Origin: Ectocarpus siliculosus
Taxonomy: Eukaryota > Sar > Phaeophyceae > Ectocarpales > Ectocarpaceae
Direction of reading: 5' to 3'
NCBI GenBank assembly: GCA_000310025.1
Contig: FN648430.1
Location: 196,356-232,053 of the forward strand
DNA length: 35,698 nt
Part shown: positions 10,565 to 20,252 of the stretch, piece after piece
How positions within the stretch are numbered: position 1 is the stretch's first letter
Layout of the letters: every line of letters begins with the position of its first letter
Position numbers and translations under genes: made by a program
The notes under the pieces: model-generated
Seen by the model: the letters and a program-made list of their open reading frames with translations, nothing else
Database searches by the model: none
What the model was told of the DNA's origin: nothing

Positions 10565-12317
10565 CCGGGTTTGCCGTCGTGTCAAGGTGGAAACCTCCAT
10601 CCTCAGGTTCTCCCTCCGCCCTCCCTCCACCGTGGCATGACGCACCCCCTCCGCCCTCGTGCTCCCCAGTCGTGAGCTCCTCGTCCTCCTCTGCAATGGG
10701 AGGCAGCGGCTGGGGGTGCGCGGTCGGGGCGGCGGGCACAGATTGCCAGGTGAAGTTGCGAGTGGTGATCGCTTGGCGTTTTTCGTTCAGGATGCGCACG
10801 CAATCACGGTTTGTGTTGATTCCAGGGCCGAGGTAAAAACACTTTTTTGCTTTCGGCTCTGACTTGTGCGTGCGCTTGACCTTGTATACGGCGGGTTTGA
10901 GGAACGGGTACGTCGCCTCTGGGGGAGGTGGGTGCCCGTGCCACATTTCGTACGGCGATTTCTTGTCCGGGTTGGATGTGGTGGAGGTGCAGTTCAGGGC
11001 GTTGCATGCCCAAGCTGTGGCTTCGGCCCAAAGGGAGGGGTAGATTGGTGCTTCGGGGTAAAGAATCGGCGCTTGTATGCGGGCGGCTAGTGCTGCATTC
11101 TTTATCAGTCCCAGTGCTCTCTCAGCTACAACGTTGTATTCTGGGCTGTATGCGGGGGTGAACTCCTGCTTGATGCAATACTTGCGGCACAGCTTTCCGA
11201 ACTCTCCCTCGAAAAACTCTCCTCCGTTGTCAGACCGCACGACCATGACCTCGGATGGGGCTCCGTCTGCCCTGTTTTCCGCTAGGTATCTCTCGAATGC
11301 CTCTGCAGCGTCTGACTTGTTTTTCAAGAAGTAGACGCGGTTCCACCTCGTGCAGTCATCCCTTACAATGAGAGTGTACCACTTCCCCCCCAAGCTCTGC
11401 ACCCTTGCCTTCCCACTCAAATCCACAAAAACTCTCTGCAGCTTCTTAACTGCTCGGGTGGACGTCCTGTTGGGGATGGGCTTGGATAGCCCCTTTGCCG
11501 TCGAGCACCCCATGCACTCCCGGAGCTGGCCCACCAGCGTCACCCCTTGCTGCTTCGCCGTGTTCTTCAGCAGCACCTCGTGGGAGTGGCCGTGTGCGCA
11601 GTGGAAGTCGTTGATGTCAACGGGGGTGCGGTTCGCTTTCGCGTTACCAGGAGCAATTATGGCACAGGCTAGTTCCCTACCCGAGTCTATGCGGTGACCA
11701 GTCTGAACGAACAGGTCCCCCCATAGAGGGAAGTACACCGACTCCCCCCCACCAACGAACACCTCCAACTCACGCTCGTCTGCGGCTAAGCGGCCCTTGG
11801 TTTGCTTCAAAAGGGCTGTGAGGGACACGAGGTTGTAATTCAGCTCCGGCACATGAGCGACCCGTTTCAACAGCAGGTCTGTGGTCCCAACGCGAGAACC
11901 GATGGACACCCTCACGTCGCCGTAGCCTACTATGGCGAAGGCTTGCTTCCCTGCGGCGACACTCAAACGTCGATCGCACTCATGGTAGTTTTCGAAGGCG
12001 TTAGCGCTCGGGAACATGTGGTTGGTTGCGCCGGTATCGGCCACAAACCTTTCCTGCCTGGCCTGCTCTACACCCCCTCGATCAACGACTCTGTTCCACT
12101 CGCCTGTGAAGTCACGGACCACTAGCGCCTCCTCTGCCACGTCCAGTGCGGTGGCGTCCAAGACCGGCAGCTCCACCGCGAGCACCGCCTGCTCGGACGA
12201 GCACTTGCTCTTGTCGTGTCCGTAGCCCAGGCATTTCTCGCATCGCAGGGGCTCCAGCTTGGTACAGGCGGCCGCCTGGTGACCCTTCTCTCCGCACCGG
12301 AAGCAGCGGCCGTGCAT
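10565..12317 (-). CDS. Element B zinc knuckle, protease and integrase part of Pol
   Basis: From the minus-strand start it holds two zinc knuckles (CFRCGEKGHQAAAC, CEKCLGYGHDKSKC), protease with DTGATNHMF, an integrase HHCC zinc region (HCAHGHSHEV ... CMGC), the catalytic D in VDLSGKA, the second D in VRSDNGGEF and the E in NVVAERALG. It continues into an integrase tail (NRDCVRILNEKRQAITT) before the gap. The catalytic triad is intact. It sits one frame away from Gag because of the extra G in the run near 12522-12526; in element A the two are in one frame. Confidence 0.9.
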
Positions 12318-12318
12318 G

Positions 12319-13647
12319 CTACCTGCACCGCCGCCGCCTCCGCCGCTGTTGCCACCACCACCGCCCTTGCGACCACCCCCTTTCCCCTTCTGGCTGCCAC
12401 CGCCGCCGCCGCCCTTGCTGTGGCCGCCGCTGCTGCGGCCGGGCGCTCCGCCCCTGTTGCCACCGTCGCTCGCGAGGAAAGCATGCTCCGCCTTCCGCTG
12501 GCCCTTCGTGGCCCTCCTCCCCCTCCGGGAGGCTCGCGTGCACGGTACTGACTACCCTGATTATCTCGCCCCGGTCCAGGTTTGTAGCCGTCTCCAACAA
12601 GAATTTGGCTTGTTGGTACTCGGGTGGAAGGGCATCGACAAAGTGTGCGAGAACAAAGGGTGTGTCAGCGTTGAGCCCTTTTTCCCGCAGTCGTGAGTAC
12701 AGCAGCTCGAGCGTGTATAGATGCTCGACAGGGTTGCTGTTGCTGTGTGCGGGGATCGTGAATCGAAACATCTTCTTCATGAGGGCTTGTTTCGAGCCCT
12801 GCGACTCCGGGTTGTGTACTTTGTCGAGCTCCGCAAGGATCTCCTTTGCGGTCTCGCATTTATTCACGATTGCCTTGTCGGCTTCTCGGACGATGGCTGT
12901 AGTCACAAAGTGGAACGCCTGGAGGCCCCTCTGAACCTCATCACTTGTGTAGCCCAAGCTATACAGCTCCGAGCTAGGCCTGTTTGGGTCACCGACGGGT
13001 GCGTGCTTCTCGGCGTTGCCGATAAGCTGCCCGTCCAAGCCTACGGTTTTTGCGGCTTGAATAAGTGCCTTCCTCCACGAGTCGTACCCGTGGCCGCGAC
13101 TCTCCCCTTCGAGACGCGGTGCATTGACCGTAACACGTTTTTGGCTACTACTACTGTACCCATCAAAAAATGCTCCGGCCCCTCGAATTGCGGTTTGCTC
13201 ACCTTGGGGGTTTAACCCCCTCGCTTCCCCGCGGTCCGGTCCTACGCCCGGGCTCATTCCGGCTGGCCCCACAGGATTCGCTCCCGATCTACCTGCCCAG
13301 CCAGTCGTCACTCTCGCTGGAACCCCAGGACTCGCTCCCGGTATGTTGTCCCAGCTGCTTTCCCGCGGGTGATTTCGCCCATCACGGGCCGTTTCCCGGG
13401 AAAACGCCCCGCCGCCCCCAGGCGGCAGAGCCTCTCTCTGGCTTGGGACGGCAGCACCGCCGCCCCTACTGGCATCGCCCGCCACGGCGTCACCAGGCTC
13501 CTTCCTCTTCAACTCCATCACTACGCTCATCAGCTGCGATAACTGGCCCTCCAGCCTCGCAATCGCCGGATCCTCGGCGTGTTGCTGTTGCATGGCTGAG
13601 GTCTCTTCCCCCAGCCCTGCGACGGAACCGCTGTCCGACGCAGACAT
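12319..13647 (-). CDS. Element B Gag
   Basis: The ATG at 13645-13647 follows a 42-nt leader after the 5' LTR. The product starts MSASDSGSVAGLGEET, has a Gly/Pro-rich N-terminal part and a capsid-like helical region (WRKALIQAAKTVGLDGQLIG to LPPEYQQAKFLLETAT). After about 12524 the frame is shifted: the real Gly-rich linker runs in the neighbouring frame while this one gives an Arg/Gln-rich shadow to 12319. The functional Gag would end in the zinc knuckles annotated in the pol frame. Confidence 0.85.
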   Translation of the reverse strand: MSASDSGSVAGLGEETSAMQQQHAEDPAIARLEGQLSQLMSVVMELKRKEPGDAVAGDASRGGGAAVPSQREALPPGGGGAFSRETARDGRNHPRESSWDNIPGASPGVPARVTTGWAGRSGANPVGPAGMSPGVGPDRGEARGLNPQGEQTAIRGAGAFFDGYSSSSQKRVTVNAPRLEGESRGHGYDSWRKALIQAAKTVGLDGQLIGNAEKHAPVGDPNRPSSELYSLGYTSDEVQRGLQAFHFVTTAIVREADKAIVNKCETAKEILAELDKVHNPESQGSKQALMKKMFRFTIPAHSNSNPVEHLYTLELLYSRLREKGLNADTPFVLAHFVDALPPEYQQAKFLLETATNLDRGEIIRVVSTVHASLPEGEEGHEGPAEGGACFPRERRWQQGRSARPQQRRPQQGRRRRWQPEGERGWSQGRWWWQQRRRRRRCR

Positions 13648-13689
13648 GACCCGATGCGGCTATCCCTCGAGGGACAATCAACTCTAGAG

Positions 13690-13943
13690 TGTCTGTCGGC
13701 CGTACTCCGCGTACTTATCGGGTATTGTTTGTGTAGTGTATTAACTTCAGACGGTGAGGCAACGCCCGTACCCAGGGCGCTGTCGTGCTCAGAGAGGAGG
13801 AGTGGCAGCAGGGCTGCTGCACACAACAAAAGGGGGCCCCGGTGCATCATCACCGTACCCCTACCTAAAAGGTTCTACACCATCTGCGTCACACTTGTAC
13901 GTACGGCTAACATATCCAAACCATGTCCGTAGACCCACGAACA
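13690..13943 (-). repeat. 5' LTR of element B
   Basis: 254 bp, TGTTCGTGGGTC...GACAGACA on the minus strand. It is followed on that strand by CTCTAGAGTTGATTGTCC and then the Gag ATG. I do not see the usual TGG of a primer site complementary to a tRNA 3' end. Confidence 0.93.
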
Positions 13944-15345
13944 CGCGGCAGACTCAAGGTAAGGCAGCAACACGCTTATACCGATGCATACCACCCATCC
14001 ATGCATGCAGCAAACAAAAAAATAACGAAGGCGGACCGTCTGTTGTTGTTTGTCTCAACTGTGCTGCCGTTGCTCTTCATAGCTAACGACTAAAAAAAAA
14101 AAGTAGGAGACGCGCATCGCCTACGCAAGCAACGCGTGCAGCCCAAAACAACAGAGACGATCACCTTACGACCTTTGCAACACATTCCGAGCATATACTG
14201 CAGCAACCGCATGTATGTATGTGTACAGCAGCCGCACGTTGTGTACGACGGTCACTCAGGAAGACAACCACAAACAAACAAAAAAAAACACAGGTTGTGG
14301 CGCGCAGTACGCAGAACCCTCTTTCGCTGTTCAATGGGCCGTTCCCACGGCGGAACAGACAAGGTACAGGGAAGTCCGACTCTTGCCGGCCACAGGAGGC
14401 GGAAGCTGCTCAAACTTGGGGACGGGTCATGATTTGCGATTGATTCCCCACCGAACGGATGATATCGAACGATGAGACTGTTTCAATTAGCTTCAGAAAA
14501 GCTTCGGAATTAACTGCGAAACTTGGGGGCCCAGTCATAGACATGGCAAGTAAAAAATCTAAAACTGAACTAATGGGTGGGTGACCGGCGGACCCCGAAA
14601 AGCAAAGCATGAAAAATAAAAATAGAAAGAAGGGAGAACAAAGACACGTGAGCCAGACGCGACAGGCTTCAGGGAGGTGGCAAAAGAGAGCATCGAAAAG
14701 CCACCGTCGCCGCTCTACTCACATAGCACTGCATGAAGCAAACAGTAGGGGCCATACCCATTGCTTCAAGTTCAAAGGCAGCGCCCATCGCCTCACATGC
14801 AGCAGCCGGGTACACGGGTAGGCTCTTACTCAGCAAGAAACAAACCGATTGCGGGTGACGTTCGGTGGTGTTGGGACCCCAACAAACGGCGATAGGCGAG
14901 AGAGAGACAGGTACTACTGTACAGACCAAAAGGAGAGAGCATCAAGAAGGCACTAACTCTCAAGAAGACACTCGCTCTCGTCCCTGTCGCCCACCGCAGG
15001 CTGTAACGAACGGCGACATCCGATGTGCGCTCAGCAGCATCAAACATAACAAACAAACATGGTCGCCGTTGCCGAACTGTGGAGACTCTCAATCATCATT
15101 TATTTTTGGTGTGATTTAAGAATTTACAACAATAAAGAACATGGAGGACTAGACGCACTACTCACGAACTAGTATTATCTCAACACGCTAGCCGTCGCGA
15201 CAGACGCGCACCGCTACACGAACGACCAGTTGTCAAACCTCACTACTGTACGCAAAAAAAAACGTGCTGCCGTCTCCCCCTTATCGCTCAAATTACTACT
15301 ACGCAGCACACTCAAGGTAAGGCAGCAACACGCTTACGATGCTTT
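13944..15345. repeat. Repeat C, copy 2 (one full period)
   Basis: The block ACTCAAGGTAAGGCAGCAAC occurs at 13952 and again at 15310, which gives a period of 1358 bp. The unit is A-rich, without a supported gene; the short frames inside it (for example 14609-14821) have no recognisable domain. It is bounded by element B on the left and element D on the right. The last 5 bases (GCTTT, 15341-15345) are the target-site duplication of D. Confidence 0.75.
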
Positions 15346-15545
15346 TGTTGGAATATTTGGCACTACCGTAGCTTCAACATTAGGTAGTCAGTTTGACTAG
15401 TTCAAATATTGTCAATGTCGCTATGTCATGTAGGTAAAATTCCGTATGGTCTGTCATACTCGGAATATGGAGACATGGTTGATGTTCTGTGTTTCATATC
15501 CAGAAATAATCTGCATAGCCTAGATTTCCAGAAATATGTCAAAGT

Positions 15546-15802
15546 GCAAGTAGCTCAGACTTGCGTGCTCGGAAATATATATGCATCGGGTAGTTGTCGC
15601 AAGTGCCTCTGACTTGTGTGTATGAAAGAATATGTACCGCCGCAAGTAACTCAGACTTGCGTGCTTGAATGAATGAATATTTGTCTGCGCTCAGCAGTCG
15701 AATTTGGAAAGTACATTATTAGTTCAATTGTTGAAGCTGTATTCTGTGGTTTGTCGTACGTCAGTGCAAGTAATCACTTGTGCGTGCAAGTACAATACTT
15801 GA
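15546..15802 (+). repeat. Cluster of five GCAAGT...ACTTG hairpins in the LTR
   Basis: Stems GCAAGT/ACTTG(C or T) at 15546-15564, 15599-15617, 15642-15660, 15766-15781 and 15786-15802, with loops of 7, 7, 7, 4 and 5 nt. The first and third have nearly the same loop (AGCTCAG, AACTCAG) and are both followed by GTGC. They recur in the 3' LTR 7730 bp downstream. They may be binding sites or RNA stem-loops in the U3/R region. Confidence 0.6.
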
Positions 15803-15969
15803 TGTGCATACGTGGCACAAGTTCGAGAGCATGGTGTTGAAGTCATCTTTCCAGAAACGTATCGTAGCTTACCAGTACCGTATTCTGAACACGTGTGATT
15901 GGTCGACGTTGTCGGATAGGTGTGATTCCATGATTTCGAGAATGAGCGCGTACTCGCCCCATCCTCTCA

Positions 15970-16063
15970 CTCTGCTTCTCTGGGGGTTCTCCAACCCTCT
16001 GCTTCTTTGGGGTTTCTCAACCTCTCTACTTCTCCGGGGTTCACTACCCCTCTGTTTCTCTAC
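15970..16063 (+). repeat. 27-nt imperfect tandem repeat in the LTR, about 3.5 copies
   Basis: Copies start at 15970, 15997, 16024 and 16050, each of the form CTCTGCTTCTCTGGGG followed by TTCTCCAACC or similar. The pyrimidine-rich strand with a G4 core recurs in the 3' LTR at 23700-23793. Confidence 0.85.
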
Positions 16064-16472
16064 ATTCTTTCTGGTCTCCACTGATCAAGTAATTACATTT
16101 CCACCACACCATCTTCTTCTCCTTCGGACCTTCCTGCGTACTCAGAGCCAAGCCTCTCGTACTAAAGGGTCCAGCGGCACAACAAGTGAGTTGGCACGCC
16201 GCGCTGCAGCCGTACAGGACACGTACAGGCTTACACGCAGCACTTGAGTTTTTGCCTTTGACCTGTGACTATAAGATTGCACAATCGGGTGCTCTGCTTA
16301 TGTAAATCAGTGGTCATTGCTGCATACGCACGTTCTACTTGCGCGACACACTGCGGAGAGAGCACGCACCAACTCAAGAGTAAATTAGGACTACCCTTTT
16401 TGACGACAAACAACAACACCTCTTCGAGAGCCGATACGGGTCGTCAACACCCACAAGCCTACATCCCCAAGA

Positions 16473-16486
16473 GGTTATGAGCCTCG
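16473..16486 (+). other. Primer-binding site complementary to a tRNA-Met anticodon arm
   Basis: GGTTATGAGCCTCG starts directly after the LTR. Its reverse complement, CGAGGCTCATAACC, reads as an anticodon stem, the loop CTCATAA with anticodon CAT, and the first two bases of the closing stem. This is the arrangement of elements primed by the 5' half of tRNA-Met cut in the anticodon region, as known for Drosophila copia. There is no TGG for a tRNA CCA end. Confidence 0.65.
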
Positions 16487-16692
16487 GTTAGCGCTCTGGC
16501 ACATCGTTCGAGGTCAAGGTCGAGGAAACGAAGATTCGGGACTCGTGACAAGATCTGGAAGCGAGGAATACTTTCTGGATCTACGAGATCTACGACGGAA
16601 ATCAAGAACACGAGAAATTGGATCGGACTGGCGGAGCTCCAGGATCCAACAAGCAAGTACAAGCCCTCAAGCGCAGCAGCTGGTGTAACATC

Positions 16693-19600
16693 ATGGCAGA
16701 GTCCACCGGCAAGCTCACGTCGATCGTCAGAGGCATCCCGAAGTTCGACGGGAATCCAAACAAGTATGAAGATTGGAAGGTCGACATCAAGACCGTTCTG
16801 GAATTATCTCGGCGGGACATGTTCGAGATATTGAATGGCGACTCCTCAAGACCGAATGAGATCTATGCGCGGCGAGCCCGTGCATCAGGCACCATGGAAG
16901 CCCCGGTGCCCAGCGAGGAAGTCGCTGACGGGGACAGCAGCAAGGCTGTAGGAACTCAAGAAGAATCATCAGCCAGCAGTGCGGCGACTGCTGTTGTGAT
17001 ACCAGGAAGGACTGCGGATCGTGACAGTCCCGGGACAGGATCGCCGGATCTTCAAGCGCGAGATTTGGAACAACCTGGGCCACCTCAGAATCAACGTGAG
17101 ATTGATGAATGGGAGCAGATCAACGCTCTACTATATAATGTCTTATTCCTGACTACCAGTGGAGACGCAAAGTGTTTTATGCGCACGTACGAGTCGAAGA
17201 AAGGAAGGAAGGCAGACGGCCAAGCAGCCTGGCTTGCGCTGGAGAACAAGCATCAGAACAAGTCAACTCACAGGAGGCAACAACTCATGACAAGACTTGC
17301 CAACTTCCGAATGGAAGAAGGATCCGATCCGGACACCTTCTTCAGGAACATTGACCAGCTCGCCGAGCAGCTCGAGCTGGTAGGAGAGCATGTTTCGCGG
17401 CACAGAAAAATGGACACCATCATGAGGGGGATGCCCAGAGAGTACGAGTCCATCAAGTTCCACGTCATGAGCAATCCAGATTTTACTCTGGAGCAGCTAA
17501 AATTCACTATTCAGAACATGCACATGAACGGATATGCAACATCCGGGCGCAGAGGAAGGGGATCAGCCATGGCAGCTGGTCCAGCTAGACGTGACACGTC
17601 TAAGGTCAGACGCTACTCGTGTGGTGAGCTTGGACACTACCAGAAAGACTGCACGAAGACGGGAGGATCGGCCGACAACCTCGGTGGCGACACATCCACA
17701 CCCCGTCAGAACGGCGACACGACCGGAAAGAAGAAATGGTGTTCTTTCCACAAAACACACACCCACGACACCTCAGAATGCAAAGCATCAGCGGCTAGGA
17801 AGGCCGCACCGAAGTCTTCTAGGAAACAGCACAGGCAGGGCAAGAGCAACTTCGCCAACGCAGCTGCTGAAGAAGATGAGTCATCAAGCGACAGCGTCTC
17901 AACGAAAGACATCGCTAGGGTGTTCAAGCACATCAGCTTGTCTCTTCAAGCTTCTGAGGAGAAGGATTCTACGACATCGGATCAAGACAGCGATGACATC
18001 CCAAAAGCCATGGGATTCTCGTTCACAGTCACGGAAGAGGAAGAAAGCCTCTCCACATCGGACCACAACACTACCCGCTTGCCGATGATGGTGGACAGCG
18101 GAGCATCTGCTCACTACATCGACGACAAACTGGTTCCAGGGATCAAGGCGATGATGACAGATTATCGTAGACTGGTCCCATCCCGTGTCATAACCACGGC
18201 AGGCCTGCACAAGCTGCGTGGAACAGCTACAGGCTACATACGGTGTGGCATCACCGACAGCCACGGCAAGACGCATGTGGCGTGTCTACCCATCACGATA
18301 GTTCCGGGGATCGGACGGAACTTGTTCTCATCCGGAGCTGCCCAGACGAAGGGAATAGAAACCATCATATCGGATGTTCCTAGACTGAAACGGAAAAACG
18401 TTCACTTTCCTCTGAGGCGAGATGGGTCGATCTTCAAGGTGGATTTGAAGATTCTCCCCAAGATTTCATCAGCTCAGGCACAGTCGGCATTCCCTGCTAC
18501 CAACGAGGACACGGACAACTGGCACCGTCGTCTCGGACACCTGAACGAGAACAGCATGAAGACGCTGCGCTCCAAGCCTGACTCGGGTGTTTTGTTCCAA
18601 GGAGATCTTTCCCCTTGCAAGGTTTGCAAGCTTGGGAAAAGTGCTCAGCTCAAGCATCCAAAGGAGCCTACGGTCACGACAACCTCTCCGTTCGAGTTGG
18701 TCTACACGGATTTGGCCGGACCGTTCAAGCCTCAAGCAAAGGACGGGTCCAACTATTTCAGCAAGTTCACGGATCACCACACCAGATGGAAAGCGGTTTA
18801 CCCGATATCTTCCAAGGATCAAGCTATCGACACCCTGGCTTATTTCATTCAGGACTACGTCATCCCCCTGGGGCTAAGGGTGCAGCGTCTACGCTGCGAC
18901 AAAGGCGGAGAGTACGTGGCTGAGTACTACAGGAGCTACTGCAGGGAAACCGGAATAAAGATGGAGTTTGCATCGACAAATACTCCTCAGCAGAATGGTG
19001 TATCGGAACGTGACGGAAGGACGATAATGAACATGACAAGGTGCATCCTCATCGACACTGGACTTCCGAAGTTCCTGTGGGGAGAAATATGCGAAACGTC
19101 GGTCTTCCTTATTAATCGCTCTCCTCATCGTGCACTTGGCGGAAGCTCGCCACACTCCAAGCTATTTGGGAAAGAACCAAATCTTTCGGGTTTGAGGGGT
19201 ATTGGAGCAAGGGCCTTCGTGCACAACGAGAGACACGGCAACAAGCTAGAACAGAGGGCTTGGGAAGGCATCATGCTGGGGTACAGCAAGGACAGCAAGT
19301 CCTATCGAGTCTACAATCCACACAACCGCCGGATTACGGAAAGCCGGAATGTCACGTTCATTGAGACGCCGCCAACGGCAATACCGGAAGCTGGACAAGA
19401 CAAGCTCCTGTCCAATCAAGACGAAGACGAAGATGCAGATAACAACGGCGCTGATGAAGCGTATCGTTGGGACATTCTTGCACATTTACCCCTCCTCGGC
19501 ACAACCAGGGAGGAACCCAACAACGAGGAGGACCAAGAGTTGGAGAAAAACAACTATTTGGAGGGTTCACCACGTCCACTCACGACAACCGGTTCAGGGG

Positions 19601-20169
19601 TCACGTTTGATCCGCCATCAACACCGGATTCTGTGGGAACACCGAGTAGCCGAACGTCATTTGACCACGGAGAGGACTCGACGCAGGGACAGGACCCCTC
19701 AAGTTCTTCATTGCTTCCTGATACATCGCCAGACAGGGCAACATCACTACGGTCGCAGGGACCTGTCACATCTTTGAGCAGGACATTACGGTCCAAGGGA
19801 CCAGCCCAAGACCCCCCGAGTGTGGACACTGCGGGGCTAGACGGAAAAACGAGACTCGAATTGAAACGACTGGCTACGTCGGCCACGTTCGAGAAAGAAG
19901 ACTATGCGCACGAGCCGGAACGTAGTTCACTCGTGGAGTATGCATACGTCACGGAAACAATCACCCAATCCAACCCGGATCCTGCCAGCATTACGCTGCC
20001 CAACACGTTCAAGGAAGCCAAGGCATCAACACACAGCGCACAATGGTCCAAGGCAATGGACAAGGAAATGGCGAGCCTTCACGAGAACAACGTCTACGAC
20101 CTCATCCCAAGATCGGCGGTTCCGGTCGGAAACAAGGTCATCGGATCGCGGTGGGTGTTCAAGGTCTAG
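16693..20169 (+). CDS. Element D Gag-protease-integrase polyprotein, N-terminal part
   Basis: 1158 codons from the first ATG (16693); the frame is open upstream from a TTG at 16618. Gag (WEQINALLYNVLFLTTSGDA to about 17520) is of the UBN2/copia type. A knuckle-like YSCGELGHYQKDC follows, with Arg where the first Cys should be. A second short motif, WCSFHKTHTHDTSEC, lies near 17737. Protease has VDSGASAHYI (about 18091). Integrase has HHCC (WHRRLGHL ... CKVCKLGK) and the triad D in YTDLAGPF, D in CDKGGEY and E in NGVSERDG. The RT N-terminus begins (GSRWVFKV) and is cut by TAG at 20167-20169. Confidence 0.93.
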   Translation: MAESTGKLTSIVRGIPKFDGNPNKYEDWKVDIKTVLELSRRDMFEILNGDSSRPNEIYARRARASGTMEAPVPSEEVADGDSSKAVGTQEESSASSAATAVVIPGRTADRDSPGTGSPDLQARDLEQPGPPQNQREIDEWEQINALLYNVLFLTTSGDAKCFMRTYESKKGRKADGQAAWLALENKHQNKSTHRRQQLMTRLANFRMEEGSDPDTFFRNIDQLAEQLELVGEHVSRHRKMDTIMRGMPREYESIKFHVMSNPDFTLEQLKFTIQNMHMNGYATSGRRGRGSAMAAGPARRDTSKVRRYSCGELGHYQKDCTKTGGSADNLGGDTSTPRQNGDTTGKKKWCSFHKTHTHDTSECKASAARKAAPKSSRKQHRQGKSNFANAAAEEDESSSDSVSTKDIARVFKHISLSLQASEEKDSTTSDQDSDDIPKAMGFSFTVTEEEESLSTSDHNTTRLPMMVDSGASAHYIDDKLVPGIKAMMTDYRRLVPSRVITTAGLHKLRGTATGYIRCGITDSHGKTHVACLPITIVPGIGRNLFSSGAAQTKGIETIISDVPRLKRKNVHFPLRRDGSIFKVDLKILPKISSAQAQSAFPATNEDTDNWHRRLGHLNENSMKTLRSKPDSGVLFQGDLSPCKVCKLGKSAQLKHPKEPTVTTTSPFELVYTDLAGPFKPQAKDGSNYFSKFTDHHTRWKAVYPISSKDQAIDTLAYFIQDYVIPLGLRVQRLRCDKGGEYVAEYYRSYCRETGIKMEFASTNTPQQNGVSERDGRTIMNMTRCILIDTGLPKFLWGEICETSVFLINRSPHRALGGSSPHSKLFGKEPNLSGLRGIGARAFVHNERHGNKLEQRAWEGIMLGYSKDSKSYRVYNPHNRRITESRNVTFIETPPTAIPEAGQDKLLSNQDEDEDADNNGADEAYRWDILAHLPLLGTTREEPNNEEDQELEKNNYLEGSPRPLTTTGSGVTFDPPSTPDSVGTPSSRTSFDHGEDSTQGQDPSSSSLLPDTSPDRATSLRSQGPVTSLSRTLRSKGPAQDPPSVDTAGLDGKTRLELKRLATSATFEKEDYAHEPERSSLVEYAYVTETITQSNPDPASITLPNTFKEAKASTHSAQWSKAMDKEMASLHENNVYDLIPRSAVPVGNKVIGSRWVFKV

Positions 20170-20252
20170 AGCGACTACACTTTCAAGGCAAGAATTGTCT
20201 GTCAAGGATATGCTCAGCGACCTGGGAATCGATTGCGGGGCAACCTTTGCAA

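Larger units (their letters stand above)
8537..13943 (-). mobile_element. Element B: complete copia-type LTR retrotransposon, minus strand
   Basis: Two 254-bp LTRs (13690-13943 is the 5' LTR, 8537-8790 the 3' LTR) differ at one position that I found (8748 C versus 13901 G). Flanking target-site duplications CGCGG are at 8532-8536 and 13944-13948. Order on the minus strand is Gag, zinc knuckles, protease, integrase, RT, RNase H, the copia order. A 500-N gap hides the linker and most of RT. Two single-base additions in homopolymers break the frame (near 12522-12526 and 10023-10027). LTR identity says it inserted recently. The insertion site lies within repeat C. Confidence 0.93.
15346..16472 (+). 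repeat. 5' LTR of element D
   Basis: 1127 bp from TGTTGGAATATTTGG to CCCCAAGA. It contains five small hairpins of one motif and a 27-nt tandem repeat, annotated separately. The open frames in it (67 and 155 codons) are identical in both LTRs and look like chance frames. Confidence 0.93.

Noticed and set aside
11802-13372. Several plus-strand frames over element B (107-262 codons)
   Set aside because: Antisense of Gag, zinc knuckles and integrase, which have clear motifs on the minus strand.
13648-13689. Primer-binding site of element B
   Set aside because: CTCTAGAGTTGATTGTCC follows the LTR, but I could not match it to a tRNA 3' end or anticodon arm from memory, so no call is made.
15409-16247. 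Identical ORFs in both LTRs of element D
   Set aside because: Identity follows from LTR duplication; no protein character, and the second one covers the pyrimidine repeats.
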